NCBI GenBank assembly: GCA_013331575.1
Contig: DUGD01000014.1
Location: 1-7,875, forward strand
From: Candidatus Woesearchaeota archaeon
GTDB taxonomy: Archaea > Nanobdellota > Nanobdellia > Woesearchaeales > UBA525
Reading direction: 5' to 3'
DNA length: 7,875 nucleotides
Position 1 is the first letter of the stretch. Every line of letters starts with the position of its first letter. A program made the translations under genes and the position numbers. Below the pieces are notes generated by a model. The model was given only the letters and a program-made list of their open reading frames with translations. It did not search any database and was not told the origin of the DNA. Positions 4,942 to 7,875 of the stretch are shown one piece after another.

Positions 4942-6000
4942 TCAGTACTCATCGATCCGTTTATGCACAATCGTCGTGTTCCCCGCCGCGCCGCCACCCG
5001 ATTTCTCGACGGAGATAAAGCGGTTCTGCTCCAAGCGCGCTATCTTACGCTGGAATGTCTTGTACGACCCCTGACCACCCGCCTTCTGATAAATCAAGAA
5101 AAGCTCGCCAATCTTCTTACCAGGACTCTTGTTGACAAGCGCCAAGACATTCTGCGTGTCGTCCTCCAAGTCCTCCTTGTTCTTCGTGAAGAACTCATCC
5201 ATACGCGCGAGCGCAGTCTGGACGTGGACTAGAAGTATCTTCTTCGAAGCCTTGGATTCGGCCTCGAGCGACGCATTCTTGAGAAGGAATAATCCTGCAC
5301 GGACATCCTTGACATCCCCGGCCTTCTTAGCGGCGGCTTCGAACGCGGCATCCTCGAGCACACCGGGGACGAAAGCGAAACTCACCCGCTGCTTGAGGAT
5401 CTCCCGGACTTCACTCGCAGAGTACTGCTTGAACTCCAGGAGCTCGGGCTGGAGCCGGCTACGGATACGCTCATCGAGCTCCATCAACCACGACTTGTAG
5501 TTCGTGATGAGGATGACAGTCTTCTTGTAGATATCCTCGAGGAGAGGGTAGAGGAAATCGAAATCCTCGACCTTATCCACTTCATCGAAGGCGAAGACGA
5601 CCGACTTCTTGTTGCAGATGCTCGCGATGACCTTCATGAGCTCGGTCGTGTTCTTGTTCTGCGTGAACTTGTAGCCGAGCTGGTCGCAGATCTCGACAAG
5701 GATCTTGAAGGTGGAATTGTGGCGCCAACAATTGAGGTAGACGACATGCACCTCATCGCTTGACTCCTCGAGATCACGCAGCACAGCGCGCGTGGCGGCA
5801 GTCTTGCCAATACCAGGCATGCCGTGGATGAGGACATTACGTCCTGACCGTGCTTGGAAAAGAGGCCGGATGCACTCTGCGAGATAGCGCTGCTCTTTCT
5901 CACGGAACGGAAGCACCTTCGGAAGGAACTCATAATCGAGCGCCTCCTCGCTACGCACGAGCGACTGGCCGGATTGGAGCACATCATCGAACAGACCCAT
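4942..6000 (-). CDS. cdc6: Orc1/Cdc6-type replication initiator (AAA+ with C-terminal winged helix)
   Basis: The product is 352 residues. Walker A is G60-M-P-G-I-G-K-T67, Walker B is V-V-F-A-F-D-E-V-D around 134-142, sensor 1 is N167 in L-I-T-N-Y, the arginine-containing segment L-D-E-R-I-R-S-R-L follows at 175-183, and sensor 2 is R234 in D-V-R-A-G-L. Residues about 280-350 (K-K-I-G-E-L-F-L-I-Y, then Y-K-T-F-Q-R-K-I-A-R-L-E) form the winged-helix DNA-binding domain. Archaeal Orc1/Cdc6 binds origin recognition boxes as an ATP switch and recruits MCM. Length and motif order fit the family. The frame opens at GTG 6009, but M-G-L-F-D-D-V-L is the familiar N terminus, so ATG 6000 was chosen. No good Shine-Dalgarno or TATA element lies directly before the ATG; the nearest promoter is at 6199-6209, upstream of a structured element, so this gene may have a long structured leader. 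Archaea often keep several paralogues, and whether this one is the main initiator cannot be told. Confidence 0.94.
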   Translation of the reverse strand: MGLFDDVLQSGQSLVRSEEALDYEFLPKVLPFREKEQRYLAECIRPLFQARSGRNVLIHGMPGIGKTAATRAVLRDLEESSDEVHVVYLNCWRHNSTFKILVEICDQLGYKFTQNKNTTELMKVIASICNKKSVVFAFDEVDKVEDFDFLYPLLEDIYKKTVILITNYKSWLMELDERIRSRLQPELLEFKQYSASEVREILKQRVSFAFVPGVLEDAAFEAAAKKAGDVKDVRAGLFLLKNASLEAESKASKKILLVHVQTALARMDEFFTKNKEDLEDDTQNVLALVNKSPGKKIGELFLIYQKAGGQGSYKTFQRKIARLEQNRFISVEKSGGGAAGNTTIVHKRIDEY

Positions 6001-6039
6001 GGGAAACACACATCATCAAATCATTTTTTCAGGCATACC

Positions 6040-6175
6040 GCCTTGGCGTACGTCCAGGAGGCGACCCGATTCGCTTGGAAGCCGAAGCTTCCAGCGTCCC
6101 GAAAACAAGTTTTCGAGGAGGTGCAGGGTCGCCGACGTAAAACCGTGGAACGGAGTGAATTTCATCCGCCGTGGC
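6040..6175 (-). ncRNA. Putative structured RNA or structured 5' leader of orc1/cdc6
   Basis: On the minus strand several nested helices can be drawn. Closing helix: 6167-6175 with 6040-6048 (GCC-AC-GGCG against CGCC-AA-GGC). Long helix: GGGTCGCCGACGT (plus 6126-6138) with 6050-6054 and 6060-6067, 13 pairs with a 5-nt bulge. Inside it are two hairpins: 6098-6105 with 6110-6117 (loop CUUG), and 6077-6082 with 6087-6092, GGAAGC closed by a C-UUCG-G tetraloop in minus-strand RNA. UUCG tetraloops are a hallmark of stable RNA and appear only in this orientation. A TATA box at 6199-6209 predicts a start near 6178, at the foot of the closing helix. I compared it mentally with 5S, SRP, RNase P and tRNA and found no match. 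It could be a free RNA or a regulatory leader, since orc1/cdc6 starts 39 nt beyond. Confidence 0.6.
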
Positions 6176-6198
6176 GCAGTTCCAGCATAGGCAATTGT

Positions 6199-6209
6199 CT
6201 TATATATCT
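6199..6209 (-). promoter_or_regulatory. TATA box upstream of the structured RNA and orc1/cdc6
   Basis: The minus strand reads GATATATAAG. Its spacing places the transcript start at about 6178. The box is nearly palindromic, so plus-strand use cannot be excluded. Confidence 0.55.
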
Positions 6210-6225
6210 ATTGTGGCCGTGCGTG

Positions 6226-6242
6226 TCCAGTGGTCAACGAAG
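6226..6242 (+). promoter_or_regulatory. ORB-like (origin recognition box) sequence
   Basis: TCCAGTGG at 6226-6233 followed by AACGAAG at 6236-6242 resembles the archaeal mini-ORB TCCAGTGGAAACGAA, with one base of extra spacing. It lies about 230 bp upstream of orc1/cdc6 and overlaps the stop codon of the membrane protein gene. A single imperfect site is weak evidence alone; its position makes it worth recording. Confidence 0.4.
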
Positions 6243-6518
6243 CTCCCAATAGTGTTGTTGCCCGAGTACAAGCGCCGCGACGAAGAGCGCAGTGAGAAAC
6301 AGCGCGGCGCTTTCGGTGCAGAAAAAACCGAGATCGATCATCGGTTGTGCCCCGCTTATGCGCAATACGAATCCCGCGCCGAAGAGCAGGAGCGCCAGCA
6401 GGATAGGAACATAGAAAGACAATCGCCTAGTGAACGTTCGAATCCAAAGCGTAAACACCGCACATAACATCATCAAGACTAAGATGATGACCGCAATACC
6501 TGCATACACAACATCCAT
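6234..6518 (-). CDS. Small membrane protein, three predicted transmembrane helices
   Basis: The product is 94 residues and very hydrophobic. Predicted helices are at about 5-26 (A-G-I-A-V-I-I-L-V-L-M-M-L), 35-52 (F-Y-V-P-I-L-L-A-L-L-L-F-G) and 63-86 (A-A-L-F-L-T-A-L-F-V-A-A-L-V-L-G). The basic loop R-T-F-T-R-R between helices 1 and 2 suggests that this loop is cytoplasmic. ATG 6530 is in frame upstream, but GAGGTT four bases before ATG 6518 matches the spacing of the other ribosome binding sites in this window, so 6518 was chosen. The gene lies on the same strand as orc1/cdc6 and downstream of the AT-rich island that supplies TATA-like sequence. No family is recognised and there are no catalytic residues; its role is unknown. 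Confidence 0.7.
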   Translation of the reverse strand: MDVVYAGIAVIILVLMMLCAVFTLWIRTFTRRLSFYVPILLALLLFGAGFVLRISGAQPMIDLGFFCTESAALFLTALFVAALVLGQQHYWELR

Positions 6519-6535
6519 CAGCAACCTCATAACTA

Positions 6536-6600
6536 CTATTTAATATATATATTATTTAATATATTTATTATAACATATAGTTACAAGAACATATTTATAT
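6536..6600. promoter_or_regulatory. AT-rich island: divergent promoter region and possible duplex unwinding element
   Basis: These 65 bases contain only a handful of G or C, in a window that is otherwise about half GC. TTTAATATAT is repeated at 6539-6548 and 6555-6564. The left part offers TATA boxes for the minus-strand membrane protein. Between orc1/cdc6 and the ligase operon it could also be the melting region of an origin. Confidence 0.5.
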
Positions 6601-6629
6601 CCTTTTCGTAAAATCGGCAGCCCGCAACC

Positions 6630-6638
6630 TATATTAAG
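6630..6638 (+). promoter_or_regulatory. TATA box for the nuclease-like/ligase operon
   Basis: TATATTAAG follows CCCGCAACC. The predicted transcription start is about 6660, next to ATG 6661, so the first gene is probably leaderless. Confidence 0.55.
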
Positions 6639-6660
6639 CAAGGAAGAAGCTCTGGGCACC

Positions 6661-6966
6661 ATGCGCAACGATGATGAAAGGTACATCTTAGAGCTGTGCC
6701 GCACAATCCCCGAAATGAACCCACGTTACGCCACTGCAGAAGAGGACTACGGCCATAAAAAAGCAGATGTCGTACTAGAATACCAAGGAAGAACCATCTA
6801 CCTCCAGATCTCCCACAGCCCGAAATCACGGCAACAACAAAGAGCACTCCTCGAACGCGGCACACACCCACTAGCAACACACACATACAGAGAACAACGC
6901 ACACCAGATGATGAATTACGCAGCAGGATACTGGACATAGTTACCGCACAACAAGGTGGCGCATGA
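6661..6966 (+). CDS. Small PD-(D/E)XK-like protein in operon with DNA ligase
   Basis: The product is 101 residues. Its centre reads K-A-D36-V-V-L-E-Y-Q-G-R-T-I-Y-L-Q49-I-S51, the strand-turn-strand layout of a PD-(D/E)XK nuclease core (D, then about 12 residues later E/Q-x-K). Here the lysine position holds serine, so it may be a degenerate or inactive member, or bind DNA without cutting. A helix (about 4-15) precedes the core and a long charged helix follows (S-P-K-S-R-Q-Q-Q-R-A-L-L-E). The start is set by a TATA box that predicts a leaderless transcript. The stop overlaps the ligase start as ATGA, implying coupling, so a role in end processing or ligase assistance is a reasonable inference. 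The fold call is tentative; the gene call is good. Confidence 0.72.
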   Translation: MRNDDERYILELCRTIPEMNPRYATAEEDYGHKKADVVLEYQGRTIYLQISHSPKSRQQQRALLERGTHPLATHTYREQRTPDDELRSRILDIVTAQQGGA

Positions 6967-7875
6967 GATTCTCAAAACTCTGCGATGCGTACAATCGCAT
7001 CTCGAAGACCAGCAAACGCCTCGAAAAAACAGCAATCATAGCAGAGCTCCTCAAAGAGACAGATGATAACGCCATGCCGGACGTCATGATGCTCCTCAAA
7101 GGGCGCGTCTACCCCGAGTGGGAGAAGATACAGATAGGCATCAGCGCGAAACTGGCCACCAAAGCGATCGCGCTCGCGACAGGCGAAGCAGAGGACAAGA
7201 TCATCAAGGCATTCAAAAAAGAGGGCGACCTCGGAGCTGTAGCGGCAGAACTGCTCACAAGAAAAAAACAACACAGCCTGCTCGCAAAAGACGACCTCAC
7301 AGTGCACGACGTCATCAAGAGCGTGCGGAAACTCTCCAGCATCGAAGGAGCGGGCAGCGTAGACCTCAAACTCAAGACCATAGCCAACCTCATGGCGAGC
7401 GCCACACCGCTCGAAGCCCACTACCTCATCCGCATCCTGCTCGAAGACCTCAGGGTCGGTATAGCGGACGGCACCATCAGGGACGCGATAATACTATGGG
7501 CAGCGGCGCTGCATGAGCCGGACGCATACAAGAGCGAAAAAGGCATCCCGGACGACGTCAAGGCTCGATGGACCCAGGCAATACAAGATGCCATCGACAA
7601 GAGCAACGACATCGCGAAAGTGGCAGTGACCGCCAAACACAAAGGGCTCATGGGACTCGACAAAGTCGAATTGACCATTGGAGTCCCCATCAAAGTCATG
7701 CTCGCGCAAAAAGAGACTGAGATACCGGCCGCGTTCGAACGCGTCGGCCGGCCAGGAGCGCTCGAGTACAAGTACGACGGCTTCAGGATGCAGATCCACC
7801 GGGACAATGAAGGCAATGTCACACTATTCACCCGGCGGCTCGAAAACGTGACCGCACAATTTCCCGATGTAGTGG
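6963..7875 (+). CDS. lig: ATP-dependent DNA ligase, archaeal/eukaryotic LigI type (3' end outside window)
   Basis: The visible 304 residues comprise the N-terminal DNA-binding domain (about 1-225; S-I-E-G-A-G-S and L-E-D-L-R-V-G-I-A-D-G-T are family signatures) and the start of the adenylation domain. Motif I is E-Y-K270-Y-D-G-F-R, whose lysine forms the AMP adduct; it is followed by T-R-R-L-E-N-V-T-A-Q-F-P-D-V, also highly conserved. Archaeal ligases are about 560-610 residues, so roughly half is missing at the right edge. The enzyme seals nicks in Okazaki-fragment maturation and repair. Its ATG lies in the ATGA overlap with the preceding small gene, and there is no separate promoter. Its location some 960 bp from orc1/cdc6 groups replication functions together. 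No unusual residues were noticed. Confidence 0.96.
   Translation, partial: MRFSKLCDAYNRISKTSKRLEKTAIIAELLKETDDNAMPDVMMLLKGRVYPEWEKIQIGISAKLATKAIALATGEAEDKIIKAFKKEGDLGAVAAELLTRKKQHSLLAKDDLTVHDVIKSVRKLSSIEGAGSVDLKLKTIANLMASATPLEAHYLIRILLEDLRVGIADGTIRDAIILWAAALHEPDAYKSEKGIPDDVKARWTQAIQDAIDKSNDIAKVAVTAKHKGLMGLDKVELTIGVPIKVMLAQKETEIPAAFERVGRPGALEYKYDGFRMQIHRDNEGNVTLFTRRLENVTAQFPDVV

Noticed and set aside
6011..6032. Box C/D-like motifs (CTGA then TTGATGATG on the minus strand) before orc1/cdc6
   Set aside because: D precedes C, the guide spacing is wrong and no C'/D' pair is evident.
6073..6117. Inverted repeats before orc1/cdc6 as ORB pairs rather than RNA
   Set aside because: They match the ORB consensus poorly, whereas loop identity (UUCG only on the minus strand) and promoter placement fit an RNA.

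Overview
The window reads as chromosomal DNA of an archaeon, most plausibly a DPANN lineage such as Woesearchaeota (the lineage is inferred from memory of gene styles, not from a search). The support is an Orc1/Cdc6 initiator, an archaeal-type ATP-dependent DNA ligase, TATA boxes (not -35/-10 promoters) about 25 nt before gene starts, several apparently leaderless mRNAs, pyrimidine-rich 3' ends, and GAGGTG-type Shine-Dalgarno sites where a leader exists. All genes use the standard code and most are moderately GC-rich.

Layout. At 1-1657 (+) a MoxR-type AAA+ ATPase, cut by the window edge, overlaps a VWA/MIDAS protein: a classic ATPase/VWA chaperone-like pair. At 1933-2727 (+) lies a TatD-family metal-dependent nuclease with its own promoter. 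At 2855-3349 (+) lies an acidic, mostly disordered hypothetical protein, probably leaderless. At 3370-3587 (-) are two tandem microprotein genes of 32 and 36 codons, too short for ordinary ORF calling; they have a TATA box, strong Shine-Dalgarno sites and a stop codon inside the second ribosome binding site. At 3873-4175 (+) lies a very basic protein with a Cys2-Cys-His zinc site. A gene-poor stretch of lower GC (4176-4941) holds one leaderless 89-codon gene of unknown function on the minus strand, between two copies of a roughly 48-nt imperfect direct repeat.

The right half is a replication neighbourhood. orc1/cdc6 (4945-6000 in sense codons, minus) is preceded by a compact structured RNA element (about 6040-6175, minus) with a TATA box placed so that transcription should begin at the base of its closing helix. 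Upstream of that come an ORB-like sequence (6226-6242), a small three-helix membrane protein gene (minus), a very AT-rich island (6536-6600) that could serve as a duplex unwinding element as well as a divergent promoter, and then a plus-strand operon of a small PD-(D/E)XK-like protein overlapping the ATP-dependent DNA ligase gene by ATGA. The ligase runs off the right edge just after its catalytic lysine.

The best candidates for something undescribed are the structured RNA at the head of orc1/cdc6, the bicistronic microprotein operon, and the possible replication origin between orc1/cdc6 and the ligase operon. No tRNA, rRNA, CRISPR array or transposase was seen.
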